From contig CAVRGL010000004.1 in the NCBI GenBank assembly GCA_963720735.1, forward strand, positions 1-64,000: DNA of 64,000 bases, read 5' to 3'. The notes beneath the pieces were generated by a model, which did no database searches, was not told where the DNA came from, and saw only the letters and a program-made list of their open reading frames with translations. The position numbers and the translations under genes were made by a program. Positions 6,649 to 15,245 of this stretch are shown here, one piece after another. Positions within the stretch are counted from its first letter, which is position 1. The number at the start of each line of letters is the position of its first letter. The stretch is from JBBRHQ01 sp963720735. Lineage in GTDB: Bacteria > Actinomycetota > Thermoleophilia > Solirubrobacterales > 70-9.

Positions 6649-8111
6649 CATGGAGCCTGTCGCACAAACCTCCGTCCGCCGCCGCCCGGAGCATCCCCCG
6701 CATGAGCCAGAACTTCCTCTCATGCGACCGCGACCAACAGCTGCTCCTGCCCGCCGACATGCGCGAGTGGCTGGCCGAAGATCACCTCGCCTGGTTCGTC
6801 CTGGACGCCGTCTCGGAGATGAACCTCGAGCCGTTCTTTTCCAACTACCGCGACGACGGCTGGGGCCGCGCCGCCCACGACCCGGAGATGATGGTCGCGC
6901 TTCTCCTCTACTCCTACTCGGTCGGCGAGCGCTCCTCTCGGCGGATCGAAAAGCGCCTGACTGAGGACATCGCCTTCCGCGTGATCGCCGCCAACCAAAC
7001 GCCTGATCACTCGACGATCGCGCGCTTTCGGTCCCGCCATGAGAACGAGCTCGCCGAGCTCTTCAGCGAGGTCCTGGTCCTCTGCGCCAAGGCCGGCCTG
7101 GTCAGCGTTGGGACGATCGCCCTCGACGGCACCCGGATCCAGGCGAACGCCGCCGATCGCCAGAACCGCACCTATGAGCAGCTCGCGAAGGAGATCCTCG
7201 AAGAGGCCGCCGAGGTCGACGCCGCCGAGGACGAAAAGTTCGGCGACAAGCGCGGCGACGAGCTGCCCGGCGACCGAAACAGCCGCCGCCAGAAGCTGCG
7301 CGAGGCAAAGCGCCGCCTCGACCAAGAACACGAGGCCAAGCAGGCGGAGATGGCCGCTTGGGAGCAGGCGATGGCCGAGCACACCGCCGCCACCGGCTAC
7401 GTCCGCAAGAACAACCCGCCGAAGCCGCGGCCGCTGCCCGACAAGGCAAAGCGCCGCATCAACATCACCGACCCCGACTCGCGGGCGGTCAAGACCCGCC
7501 ACGGCTTCATCCAGGGCTACACCGCCCAGGCGGTCGCGACCGAAGGCCAGCTGATCGTCGCCGCCGAGGTGATCACCGGAGGCAATGAGCGCCACCGTCT
7601 CGAGCCGATGGCAAAGGCCGCGCAGGCCGAGCTCGAAAAGGCCGGGATCGACGAGCGGCCCGAAGTCGCGCTCGCCGACGCCGGCTATTGGAACCGACCG
7701 CAGATCGACTCGCTCGAAGCTCGCGGAATCACCGTCTACTGCCCGCCCGACGCCGACAGCCGAAAGGCACCGGCGAAGATCAGATCCGGCCCCGACTACG
7801 AACGGATGCGACGCCGGCTCAAAGAGCCCGACGCCGAGGCGGCCTACCGGCGAAGACAGCAGATGATCGAGCCGGTCTTCGCCCAGATGAAACTGAGACA
7901 GAGAGTCGCGAAGTTCTCACGCCGAGGCTTATCCGCTTGCCGCGCCGAGTGGCGTCTGACGGCCGCAACCCACAACCTGCTGAAGCTCTATTCGGCCGGT
8001 TTGAGGCCCCAGGCGGCCTGATCGGGAGCTTCGGGGTCTCGATCCTCGATCACTCACCGTTACTGCTTCGTTTCGCCGGCGCCGCGGTGGGTTTTCGCAA
8101 CAGGCTCCATG
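6649..8111 (+). mobile_element. IS1182-like insertion sequence
   Basis: About 1.46 kb bounded by inverted repeats of 22 bases: CATGGAGCCTGTCGCACAAA at 6649 against the complement of 8090-8111, with 19 of 22 matching. It encloses one intact transposase gene (6702-8021). I see no clear target duplication; both ends sit at CCATGG/CCATG-type sequence. The intact ORF and good terminal repeats suggest it could still be mobile. Confidence 0.8.
6702..8021 (+). CDS. IS1182-family transposase
   Basis: 439 residues from the ATG giving MSQNFLSCDRDQQLLLPADM; the ORF extends upstream but that part is outside the IS. N-terminal DUF772 region (about 15-115) with AWFVLDAVSEMNL and YSYSVGERSSRRIEKRL. Catalytic DDE: first D in TIALDGTRIQANA, second D in ALADAGYWN, E in MIEPVFAQMKLRQRV. 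A charged coiled-coil insert lies between the first two. Length and domain order are normal for IS1182-type DDE enzymes, which cut and paste DNA at the terminal repeats. No frameshift is seen. Confidence 0.92.
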   Translation: MSQNFLSCDRDQQLLLPADMREWLAEDHLAWFVLDAVSEMNLEPFFSNYRDDGWGRAAHDPEMMVALLLYSYSVGERSSRRIEKRLTEDIAFRVIAANQTPDHSTIARFRSRHENELAELFSEVLVLCAKAGLVSVGTIALDGTRIQANAADRQNRTYEQLAKEILEEAAEVDAAEDEKFGDKRGDELPGDRNSRRQKLREAKRRLDQEHEAKQAEMAAWEQAMAEHTAATGYVRKNNPPKPRPLPDKAKRRINITDPDSRAVKTRHGFIQGYTAQAVATEGQLIVAAEVITGGNERHRLEPMAKAAQAELEKAGIDERPEVALADAGYWNRPQIDSLEARGITVYCPPDADSRKAPAKIRSGPDYERMRRRLKEPDAEAAYRRRQQMIEPVFAQMKLRQRVAKFSRRGLSACRAEWRLTAATHNLLKLYSAGLRPQAA

Positions 8112-8183
8112 CGAAGCGGCAGTTTGGGCTACGCAGCGCCTAAGGAGGTGTTACGTCAGGGGCAGAACGCCCGTCAGCTTGGC

Positions 8184-8573
8184 CTACTCCGACAGCCCGG
8201 CGGCTTTGAGGGCGTCTTGCAGCTCTTGATAGAGGCAAAGCCGCGTGATGACTCCGTCACGGATCGTCCAAAGCCAGGTGCCGCGAGCTTGCACCTCGAC
8301 CCCATCGCGGCCCAGGAGACGGTTTGTGAAGGGCGTCACCACGTACTCCCCGGCGTCGATGAACTCATCGGCCTCGTACCGAACGGACTCCCAGCTCTTG
8401 CCAAACTTCTCCGCGAGGCGTCGAAACTGGTCAATGCGATACACGCCGCGGTCCAGACCGACCGCTCGCGAGAGGTCAACTTCCGCGTCCCGGCCCGCGT
8501 CTTTGAACTGCCAATCCCCCCGGTTCGCCGCGGTCAGAGCCGCCTTGACGATCTCCACGTTCTCCTGCGACAT
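8184..8573 (-). CDS. NTF2/SnoaL-like protein (MSQENVE family)
   Basis: Intact 129-residue member: MSQENVEIVKAALTAANRGD, then EVDLSRAVGLDRG, EFIDAGEYVVTPFTNR, and the tail LYQELQDALKAAGLSE. The start at 8573 is set by the family and by the conserved leader. Its 3' 140 bases are almost identical to 6-145, so it or a close copy was the donor of that truncated duplicate. It lies just right of the IS1182-like element. Confidence 0.87.
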   Translation of the reverse strand: MSQENVEIVKAALTAANRGDWQFKDAGRDAEVDLSRAVGLDRGVYRIDQFRRLAEKFGKSWESVRYEADEFIDAGEYVVTPFTNRLLGRDGVEVQARGTWLWTIRDGVITRLCLYQELQDALKAAGLSE

Positions 8574-8590
8574 CGCCTGCGCAGTATCGC
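8574..8590 (-). promoter_or_regulatory. Conserved NTF2 leader, leaderless-promoter candidate
   Basis: GATACTGCGCAGGCG before the ATG at 8573, identical to the other copies. Confidence 0.5.
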
Positions 8591-8728
8591 TCAGTAGTCC
8601 GAGGGCGACCACGGTAAGCCTGGGGAGACGGCGCAACCGTGATCACTTCGCGATTTGGTGCTGCTGGCTAGAGACTTCGTCCACACCGCCTAGAGGTCGA
8701 CACCCAATGCCCGTTTGGCGATAGGTGC

Positions 8729-10438
8729 CTAGGCCGTGACCGTGAACGGTCGCATCATGTCGTTGTCTTCGTGCTCGACGATGTGGCAGTGATAGACGTA
8801 GCTCTGAGGCACCGTCACGCCGCTCGGCAGCTCGAACTTGGCCCGGATTCTCGTGAAATAACCGGGGTTCGCCTTGACCGTGTCCTTGAAGCCACGCTCG
8901 GCCGCGTCGGGGGGCTCCATCGGCCCCGTTGCGAACGGGCTCGGGTCGATCCCACCGGGCACCCCGTTCGGACCGCCATTGGCGTCCTCGTAGGCCTCGG
9001 CATCGAACGGTGTCCGCCCGATCACCTGGAAGGTGACCAGGTGCGTGTGCATCGGGTGGGTGTCCGCGGTCAGGTTGATGTACACCCAGTCCTCGACCGT
9101 CCCGACCTTCGGCGTTTCGGTTGAAGTGATCGGCTGGCCTGGCTCACGGAAGTGCAGGCCGTTCAGGTTTAAGAACCACACGTCGCTGTCGGGGTCGATC
9201 TCGTTCAGGGTTATGAAACGCGTCGCGACCGGGTCGTGCAGGTCGGCGGCGCGGCCGGGCAGGCTGGTCGGGATCGTGCCCGGGCCCGACTGGCTTACCG
9301 TTGTCCCGACCCGGATCTGCAGCACCTGCGGCAGCTGGGGCGCCGGGGTCGTGACCGGCTTCGGCGGCTTGTGGTTCTTCATGACCAGCGTCTGGCCGGC
9401 GAACTTGCTGAAGTCAACGAGGATGTCCGCCCGCTCGGCGGGGGCGAGCACCAACTGCTTCGCCGGCACGGGCTTGTCCCACATGCCGCCCTCGGCGCCG
9501 ATCTGCCAGAAGCGCGGGCCGCCGACGTCGAGATTGAGGATCCGCGCGTTGCAGCCATTTAGGATCCGGAACCGGTAAAGGCGCGGCTCGACGTTCAGAT
9601 AGGGCCAGACCTTGCCGTTGACGAGCATGACGTCGCCGAAGTACTCGGCGATCCAGGGCGCATCCGGAAACTCGCTCGTTGGGTAGAGGAACGTGCCGTC
9701 GGGATTGAACTGCCGGTCCTGGACGACGAGCGGGATCTCATAGGCGCCGCCGGGGAGCCCGATCGGGTTCGGCTCGGCGCCGGTGTCATGCTCGTCGCGG
9801 AGGATGTAGGCAGCGGCCAGCCCGGCGAACACGTTTAGGCGGGTGGCGCCGAGGCCGTGGTCGTGGAACCAGAGCAGCGAGGCCGGCATTTGCGGTAGCT
9901 GGTTGGTGTAGTGCACGCTCTGCGTCTCGCCCGGGCCGAACCCGTTCGGAGTCACCGCCGGGTTGCCGTCGCTATCGGCGGCGACGAAGCCGCCATGCAG
10001 GTGGGTCATCAGCCGCACCTCGTCGCCGAGCGGGGTCAGCCGTGTGTCGACGGGGATCCGGGCCGGGTACTCCGCCGGCAGCTCGTGCCTGAAGTCGACG
10101 TCGAGCGCGGTGCCGCTCTGGGCGACGACCGCCATCCCAAAGGAGCCCGCCTGGCCCTCCAGCCCGGAGCCGTCGTCGTAGGCCCACAGCGGCGTCGGGG
10201 GCAGGTGAGGATGCAGCTGCCGCGCAATCGCCGTTTGACTGAACGAATACTGATTCGATGCACTCGGTGTGGCGACCACGATCCCGGCGCCCGGCAGCGG
10301 CACCGGCTCGAGGTACTTCGCCAGCTGTCCGCCCTTCGCGGCCCTCGCCATCGGTATTCGGGCCGCCCAAGGCAACGCCAGCGCCGCGCCTGCTCCCGCG
10401 CCGTATTGCAGGAAGCGCCGCCGGGTCATATTCACCAT
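8729..10438 (-). CDS. Secreted multicopper oxidase (CotA/bilirubin-oxidase type)
   Basis: About 569 residues. It starts MVNMTRRRFLQYGAG with a twin-arginine signal followed by a hydrophobic stretch, so it is probably exported folded by Tat. An AGGAGG lies 5 nt before the chosen ATG; a GTG two codons upstream overlaps that site. Copper ligands are visible in order: THLHGG, WFHDHG, HPMHTH, and YHCHIVEHEDNDMM, covering type 2/3 and type 1 sites. The family oxidises phenols, bilirubin, Mn(II) or Cu(I) with reduction of oxygen to water. The Met after the last His cluster is the usual type 1 axial ligand. It is complete and of normal length, and there is no adjacent copper exporter. Substrate is not predictable. 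Confidence 0.93.
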   Translation of the reverse strand: MVNMTRRRFLQYGAGAGAALALPWAARIPMARAAKGGQLAKYLEPVPLPGAGIVVATPSASNQYSFSQTAIARQLHPHLPPTPLWAYDDGSGLEGQAGSFGMAVVAQSGTALDVDFRHELPAEYPARIPVDTRLTPLGDEVRLMTHLHGGFVAADSDGNPAVTPNGFGPGETQSVHYTNQLPQMPASLLWFHDHGLGATRLNVFAGLAAAYILRDEHDTGAEPNPIGLPGGAYEIPLVVQDRQFNPDGTFLYPTSEFPDAPWIAEYFGDVMLVNGKVWPYLNVEPRLYRFRILNGCNARILNLDVGGPRFWQIGAEGGMWDKPVPAKQLVLAPAERADILVDFSKFAGQTLVMKNHKPPKPVTTPAPQLPQVLQIRVGTTVSQSGPGTIPTSLPGRAADLHDPVATRFITLNEIDPDSDVWFLNLNGLHFREPGQPITSTETPKVGTVEDWVYINLTADTHPMHTHLVTFQVIGRTPFDAEAYEDANGGPNGVPGGIDPSPFATGPMEPPDAAERGFKDTVKANPGYFTRIRAKFELPSGVTVPQSYVYHCHIVEHEDNDMMRPFTVTA

Positions 10439-10744
10439 CGCCACCTCCTACGCGAACGCCATGGACCCGGGACCGAGCTTACGCCGCCCCACGCAGTCTG
10501 GCAAGGCTGTTAGGAACAACCATCGCCAGACAGGGACCGAGGGCGCGTTTGTTGGGGGATTTGCGGCTGGCTGGCCTATCTAGTAAATGGCTCCCAGCCG
10601 GGCGGGGGGCTCCCCCTCCCCCTGGGTGCCGGATCAGGCTCGCACTTCGGCTTCCGCTCACGCCTCGCCTCGATTTAGGCCAGGGCCGAGCGGCCAGCTG
10701 CACCAACAAGCGCAAGGCTTAACCGCCCGGCATGAATACGAGGG
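10439..10744. other. Intergenic region with repeat copy B
   Basis: Contains the best-preserved copy of the dispersed repeat (10532-10672). One frame stays open through it (ARLLGDLRLAGLSSKW), but no start, length or homology supports a gene. Confidence 0.5.
10532..10672 (+). repeat. Dispersed island repeat, copy B
   Basis: About 140 bp: GCGCGTTTGTTGGGGGA, then TTGCGGCTGGCTGGCC, TCTAGTAAATGGCTCCCAGC, a G run followed by CTCCCCCTCCCC, and a CGCCTCGCCTCG end. All blocks recur in the same order at 16391-16530. G-runs opposite C-runs would form a stable hairpin in RNA. Confidence 0.7.
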
Positions 10745-11890
10745 TTAGTGATCGAACACCAGGGTGCTGACGAGCCCTGCGTGGTCGGAGTCCCAGTAGC
10801 CGTTCACCGGCTGTCGGCCGGTCACCGACGAGGTGACCAGCCCGACCTCGTTCGGCGCGTTGGTAAGCACGTGATCGACCTGGTGGTCGAAATCGCTGAC
10901 GTTGCCGAGGTTGTCGGTGATGATGCTGGTGTTTAGGCAGCAGCCCAGGGGATCAGCCGTGCTCCGCTCGAAGAAGCCCGCGTTCTGCAGCGCCTGGTAG
11001 GCGAGGCGGTCGCCGCCTGAAACTGTGTCGTCGTCGGAGTTCAGATCGCCGATCAGGACCACCGGCTCGTCCCCGGTGGCGGGGCCACCGGGCGCGACCA
11101 GCTCCTTGGCCTGCGCCTCGCGGATCGTCGGGTCGCCGAAGGCCTCTAGGTGAGTGTTGACCAGCCGGAACGAATGGGTGCCGCGGACCTTGACGTCGGC
11201 GTCGGTCCAACCGCGCAGGACGTGCACGGTGACGAGGCCGGCGACAACGGGCGAGTAGAGCGTCTGGAAGTGCCCGGCATCGACGTGCTCGACCTTGACG
11301 CCGGCGTTGACCCGTTCGAGGATCACGTCGCGCATCGTCAGGCGGCCGTTCTTGTCCGCGCCGAGGGTTCCGGTGGACGGATTGCCGTCGTAGTCGGCCG
11401 GGGCCTCGAAGTCGAACTCCGGCTCGGTGATCGCCACGCGGTAGCGCTCCTTGTTCTTGTTGAGCTGGTCGAGGAGGAGCTGCAGGTAGTCGTAGGTAAC
11501 GTGCGAGGCGGTGTAGTTACCGGTGAGGGGCGCGTTGAGGTCCACCGGTCCGTCGCGCCAGAGGGAGACCTCCTGCAGACCAACGAGGTCGGGGCTCTTG
11601 CTGAGGATCTCCTGCGCCAGGCCCTTGGCTCGGACGGGGAAGTTGTTCGTGTCCACGTCCCTGAGGATCTGGCCGTTCGCCTCAATGAACTGAGACGCGT
11701 CAGGGGCATTGATCGCTGGGGCCAGGTCGGCGCCGAGGTAGAGGTTCCGGGTCATCACGGTGACCTCGTGCCCTGGCGGCGCCGCCTCAGATGCGGCCGG
11801 GGCCGCGAGGGCCAACACCGCGAGCGCGGCTGCGAACGAAACAAGCCAACGCGGACGATGACGACGGGACGTGCTGGTCGACTGAGACAA
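10745..11890 (-). CDS. Secreted endonuclease/exonuclease/phosphatase-family protein
   Basis: 381 residues from a TTG with AAGGAG about 9 nt upstream. Signal peptide: RRHRPRWLVSFAAALAVLAL followed by ASEAAPP. The mature domain has all the usual EEP motifs: MTRNLYLGAD (Asn), GLQEV (Glu, metal), NTHLEAF (His), IGDLNSD (Asp/Asn), DHQVDHVL and a final YWDSDHAGL. The fold is a four-layer sandwich, as in DNase I or sphingomyelinase, cleaving phosphodiesters with a divalent metal. The substrate could be extracellular DNA, phospholipid or nucleotides; nothing here decides. The two Cys at GCCLN may form a disulfide after export. Confidence 0.88.
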   Translation of the reverse strand: MSQSTSTSRRHRPRWLVSFAAALAVLALAAPAASEAAPPGHEVTVMTRNLYLGADLAPAINAPDASQFIEANGQILRDVDTNNFPVRAKGLAQEILSKSPDLVGLQEVSLWRDGPVDLNAPLTGNYTASHVTYDYLQLLLDQLNKNKERYRVAITEPEFDFEAPADYDGNPSTGTLGADKNGRLTMRDVILERVNAGVKVEHVDAGHFQTLYSPVVAGLVTVHVLRGWTDADVKVRGTHSFRLVNTHLEAFGDPTIREAQAKELVAPGGPATGDEPVVLIGDLNSDDDTVSGGDRLAYQALQNAGFFERSTADPLGCCLNTSIITDNLGNVSDFDHQVDHVLTNAPNEVGLVTSSVTGRQPVNGYWDSDHAGLVSTLVFDH

Positions 11891-12196
11891 AGCGGGACTC
11901 CTTCCCTGACCCTAGCCGGCGGCGACACCGACGATCTCTCTATGCCCAGGCTGGACGCTATCAGGGCACTTGGGTTAGGACTCCGCCACTGGCGCTGTGC
12001 CCGTTTGGCCAGAATGGGTATCCGGCGGGTCGGGCGTTTCTTCTGGCGGGCCCCGCTGCCGGGCCAATATGAATGATTGCTCCGCGCCAAAGCGCAGGGC
12101 TCCCCCCTCCCCTGGGCGTGCCGACCTCAGAAATCCAGCTCCCGCTCCCGCTCGTCTCCCCTGCCCTCGCAGGACTCATTGATTGCTGCGAATCGT
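11891..12196. other. Intergenic region, no gene seen
   Basis: No protein-like ORF. A C-rich block near 12090-12112 resembles the end of the dispersed repeat (CTCCCCCCTCCCCTGGGC), perhaps a fragment of another copy. Confidence 0.4.
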
Positions 12197-12604
12197 CTAC
12201 TCCGACAGCCCGGCGGCTTCGAGGGCTTCTTGGGGATCGAGGTAGGTCCGAATCCGAAGCCCCTTGCCGTTTCTCATGTCGGTGACGGTGCCGAAGGCCA
12301 TCTCGGTCACCACCTGGCTTTGCTTGCCTCTTGTGCGGATGCTCCCGAGCCCGACGATTCGTTCACCCAGGTCTCGAACCTCCGAATACTCGAGGTGGAT
12401 TTCGGCGAGAGCCTCATACAACTCCCCCAGCACCTCGCGGACGCCATCGTGTCCCCGGCTTACCGTCGCCTCGCCCCCAAATGGAATCAGAAGGGCCGAA
12501 TGCCATTCCACCTCAGGGTCGAGGGTCTCCAACAGCGCATCGATGTCCCTGCGGTTGTACGCCTCAGCCCCACGTTTGAAAACCTCCACGTTCTCCTGCG
12601 ACCT
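12197..12604 (-). pseudogene. NTF2/SnoaL-like gene with its ATG changed to AGG
   Basis: The whole family protein is in frame: RSQENVEVFKRGAEAYNRRD, DPEVEWHSALLIPFGG, SRGHDGVREVLGELY, EVRDLGERIVGLGS and the tail DPQEALEAAGLSE. At the position of the universal start the codon is AGG (12602-12604) rather than ATG, while the leader before it is intact. An in-frame ATG 27 codons upstream (12685) could still give an extended protein. Either the gene was silenced by one base change, or its start has moved, or the base is miscalled. Confidence 0.75.
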
Positions 12605-12621
12605 CGCCTGCGCAGTATCGC
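12605..12621 (-). promoter_or_regulatory. Conserved NTF2 leader in front of a lost start codon
   Basis: GATACTGCGCAGGCG followed by AGG instead of ATG. Confidence 0.45.
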
Positions 12622-12851
12622 CCGCCGGAGACGGATTGCCAACAAGGGGGATCAGACCTCTGGCGCGGCGGCAGGCCTCGGTCATGCTCGGCGGCCAGCA
12701 GACAGTCCGGTGGGCGCTGGCAGATGCACCACACGCCTCCGGAGATCGACCCCGCCTGCTGCCCAGGCCAGATGCAGAGATGCCGTATGGAAGCCAGTCG
12801 ACCCAAAGCTCCTGGGGCTACGGGCAATCCGCGCCTCGGATTGCACTGTCC

Positions 12852-15158
12852 CTAGGCGCCGATCGGCTTGATGGCGGTCGCTGAGGAATCAGATTCCTCA
12901 GAGGGTGGCTGATATGAACCCGCCCCGGGCCCGACTCTCGGCAGCCACTCGAGCCACTTCGGCAGATACCAGTTCCAATCACCGAGAAGCTTCATCGTCG
13001 CCGGCAGCAGCACACCGCGAATGACGGTCGCGTCGATTAGCACCGCCACCGCGAGACCGACACCCAGCTCCTTGAAGATGAGCAGGGACAGGGTGGCGAA
13101 GATCGCGAACACCGCGATCATCACAACCGCGGCGCTGGTCACGACACCGGCCGTCGTCTTGATCCCGTGGGAGACCGCGTCAACGGTTGGCCTGCCGCGG
13201 TCGAAACCCTCGCGGATTCGCGTAAGGATGAACACGTGGTAGTCCATCGAGAGGCCGAACAGCACTACGAACATGAACAGCGGCATCCAGGAAACGATCG
13301 AGCCGTTGGACTGAAAGCCCAGCAACGACTCCAGATGGCCCTCTTGGAAGATCCAGACCATCACCCCGTAGGCGGCCCCGACCGAGAGCAGGTTGAGGAT
13401 GATCGCCGTGACGGGAATCACGAGCGAGCGGAACGTGAACAACAGCAGGAGGAATGCCGCGGAGAGGACAAAGACGAAGACCAGTGGCGCGTGAGACTTC
13501 ATTGCGTCGTTGAAGTCGGTTGAGCTGGCGGTATAGCCCGTAACGTCGGCCGTGGCGCCCGGGACTCGTCCGATGGTGGCCGGGATCAGTTTGTCGCGTA
13601 GCTCCGCGAGGGCCGCAGTCGATTGGGAGTCGGTGCCGTCTCCGGCAACGGGGATGTCGACCGTCTCGACCGTGTGATCGGGGCTCACGCTTGTCGTGAT
13701 TGGCTCCTTGAAGTACGGGCTGGCGGCCGCCCGACCGCGTAGGTCGTTGATCGCACCAATCATCTCCAGCGACTTCACGTCGTCGGCACGCACCACCACC
13801 TCGGCCGGAATTGGCCCGCCGGGGAAGGCCGCCTGGATGCGGTTGTAGGTCTTGATGACCCCGAGGCTCTGCGGCAGCGTCTCGACGCCCGGCGTGGCCG
13901 TGTGGAGGCTGAACGCTGGGATCGCCAAGAAGACGAGCAACCCTCCCGCGACCACGACGGAGATGACCGGACGGCGAAGAGCCGGGTTCAGGATTCGCGA
14001 CCACGCCCCGCTCTCGCCGACGTTCCACCTCCTCCTGGAGAGATACGGGACGCGCCCCTTCTCCACGCGGTCTCCAAGCCAGGCAAGGACGGCGGGAAGC
14101 ACTGTGAGCGACCCGACCACGGCCACTGCGACGACGAGGATCGTGCCCGTGGCGAACGACTGGAAGGTGGGAGCTCCGGCGAGGTACATGCCCGCCATCG
14201 CGATCATCACCGTGAATCCGGAGACCATCACCGCACGACCCGAGGTCGCAGCTGCGGCCGCCAGCGAGGCGCTTTCGCTTCGCCCGGATTCGCGCTCCTC
14301 GCGTTCGCGGCGCAGGTAGAACATGGAGTAGTCGACACCGACCGCGAGGCCGATCAGCAGGATCACCTCGTTGATCGACTCGTCCACTCCGCTGATATGG
14401 CTGATCACGGCGACCACGCCGATGGTTGCAAGCACCGCCGTGAGACCCAACAGCAAGGGCACGCCGGCAGCCACCAGGGCGCCAAAGGCGACCAAGAGGA
14501 TCAGAAGCGTGATCGGCAGCGAGGTGATCAGCGCCGTTTTGAAGTCGTCGCTGATCGATGTGCTCACCTGGTTGTCGGAGCTCGCTTGGCCGAACTCTCC
14601 GATCGTCAACTGCGGATGGGCAGCCTGCGCGGCGTCGACGACCCTCAGGGTCGTGCCGGCACGTTTCTTGGCCGTGCTCTGGTCGCCTGCGATCTTGAAA
14701 CGGGTCAGGGCGGAGTGGCCGTCCGCGGAGATCTGCGACCGATTGGCCGGCAGGTAGGGGCTCTCGATCGCATAGACGTAGGGCAGCTGCGACAGACGAA
14801 ACTGGGCGTCCCCTACCGCAGCACGGAAAGGGAGGCTGTCGGCATTGGCCGTAGCGCTCTGCACCAGCACCATCTCGTCGGCGCTCTTCGGGTATGCCGA
14901 GTCGACCGTGAGGTCTGCTCGCCCCGATTCGCCGACCCCGAGGTGGGCGTTGTCGAGCGTCTTCGTCCCGACCGCGCCGCCGACCATGAAGGCGATGATC
15001 ACGAACGCGAGCCACCCCCAGATCGCGGTCTTGCGATGCTGGGCGCTCCAGCGTCCCATTCGAGCAGCGACAATGAGGCCTTGGCCGGCCCCTGCCGCCT
15101 CCTTCGCGGAGGCCTTGGCCCCGGCCGACTCCGGTCCGGATTGGGCGATTCGCTTCAT
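12852..15158 (-). CDS. MMPL/RND-superfamily membrane exporter
   Basis: 768 residues, the normal size for an actinobacterial MMPL protein. A short basic cytoplasmic start precedes the first membrane helix (AIWGWLAFVIIAFMVGGAVG). Two halves follow, each with a large extracellular loop and a block of five or six membrane helices; the first block has EVILLIGLAVGVDYSMFYLR, with the Asp-Tyr pair used in proton coupling, and the second LFGLSMDYHVFILTRIREG. GAGGGG lies upstream of the ATG. Known relatives move lipids, siderophores or drugs out using the proton gradient. It stands alone with no adaptor or regulator beside it, so the cargo is unknown. Confidence 0.9.
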   Translation of the reverse strand: MKRIAQSGPESAGAKASAKEAAGAGQGLIVAARMGRWSAQHRKTAIWGWLAFVIIAFMVGGAVGTKTLDNAHLGVGESGRADLTVDSAYPKSADEMVLVQSATANADSLPFRAAVGDAQFRLSQLPYVYAIESPYLPANRSQISADGHSALTRFKIAGDQSTAKKRAGTTLRVVDAAQAAHPQLTIGEFGQASSDNQVSTSISDDFKTALITSLPITLLILLVAFGALVAAGVPLLLGLTAVLATIGVVAVISHISGVDESINEVILLIGLAVGVDYSMFYLRREREERESGRSESASLAAAAATSGRAVMVSGFTVMIAMAGMYLAGAPTFQSFATGTILVVAVAVVGSLTVLPAVLAWLGDRVEKGRVPYLSRRRWNVGESGAWSRILNPALRRPVISVVVAGGLLVFLAIPAFSLHTATPGVETLPQSLGVIKTYNRIQAAFPGGPIPAEVVVRADDVKSLEMIGAINDLRGRAAASPYFKEPITTSVSPDHTVETVDIPVAGDGTDSQSTAALAELRDKLIPATIGRVPGATADVTGYTASSTDFNDAMKSHAPLVFVFVLSAAFLLLLFTFRSLVIPVTAIILNLLSVGAAYGVMVWIFQEGHLESLLGFQSNGSIVSWMPLFMFVVLFGLSMDYHVFILTRIREGFDRGRPTVDAVSHGIKTTAGVVTSAAVVMIAVFAIFATLSLLIFKELGVGLAVAVLIDATVIRGVLLPATMKLLGDWNWYLPKWLEWLPRVGPGAGSYQPPSEESDSSATAIKPIGA

Positions 15159-15245
15159 CTACGCCCCTCGGGCTCCGCCAGCGTCCTCACCATGGAAGCG
15201 CGGAGGATCCCTGACGTTTGCGGCAGTCTGGCCTGGGATGTCGCG

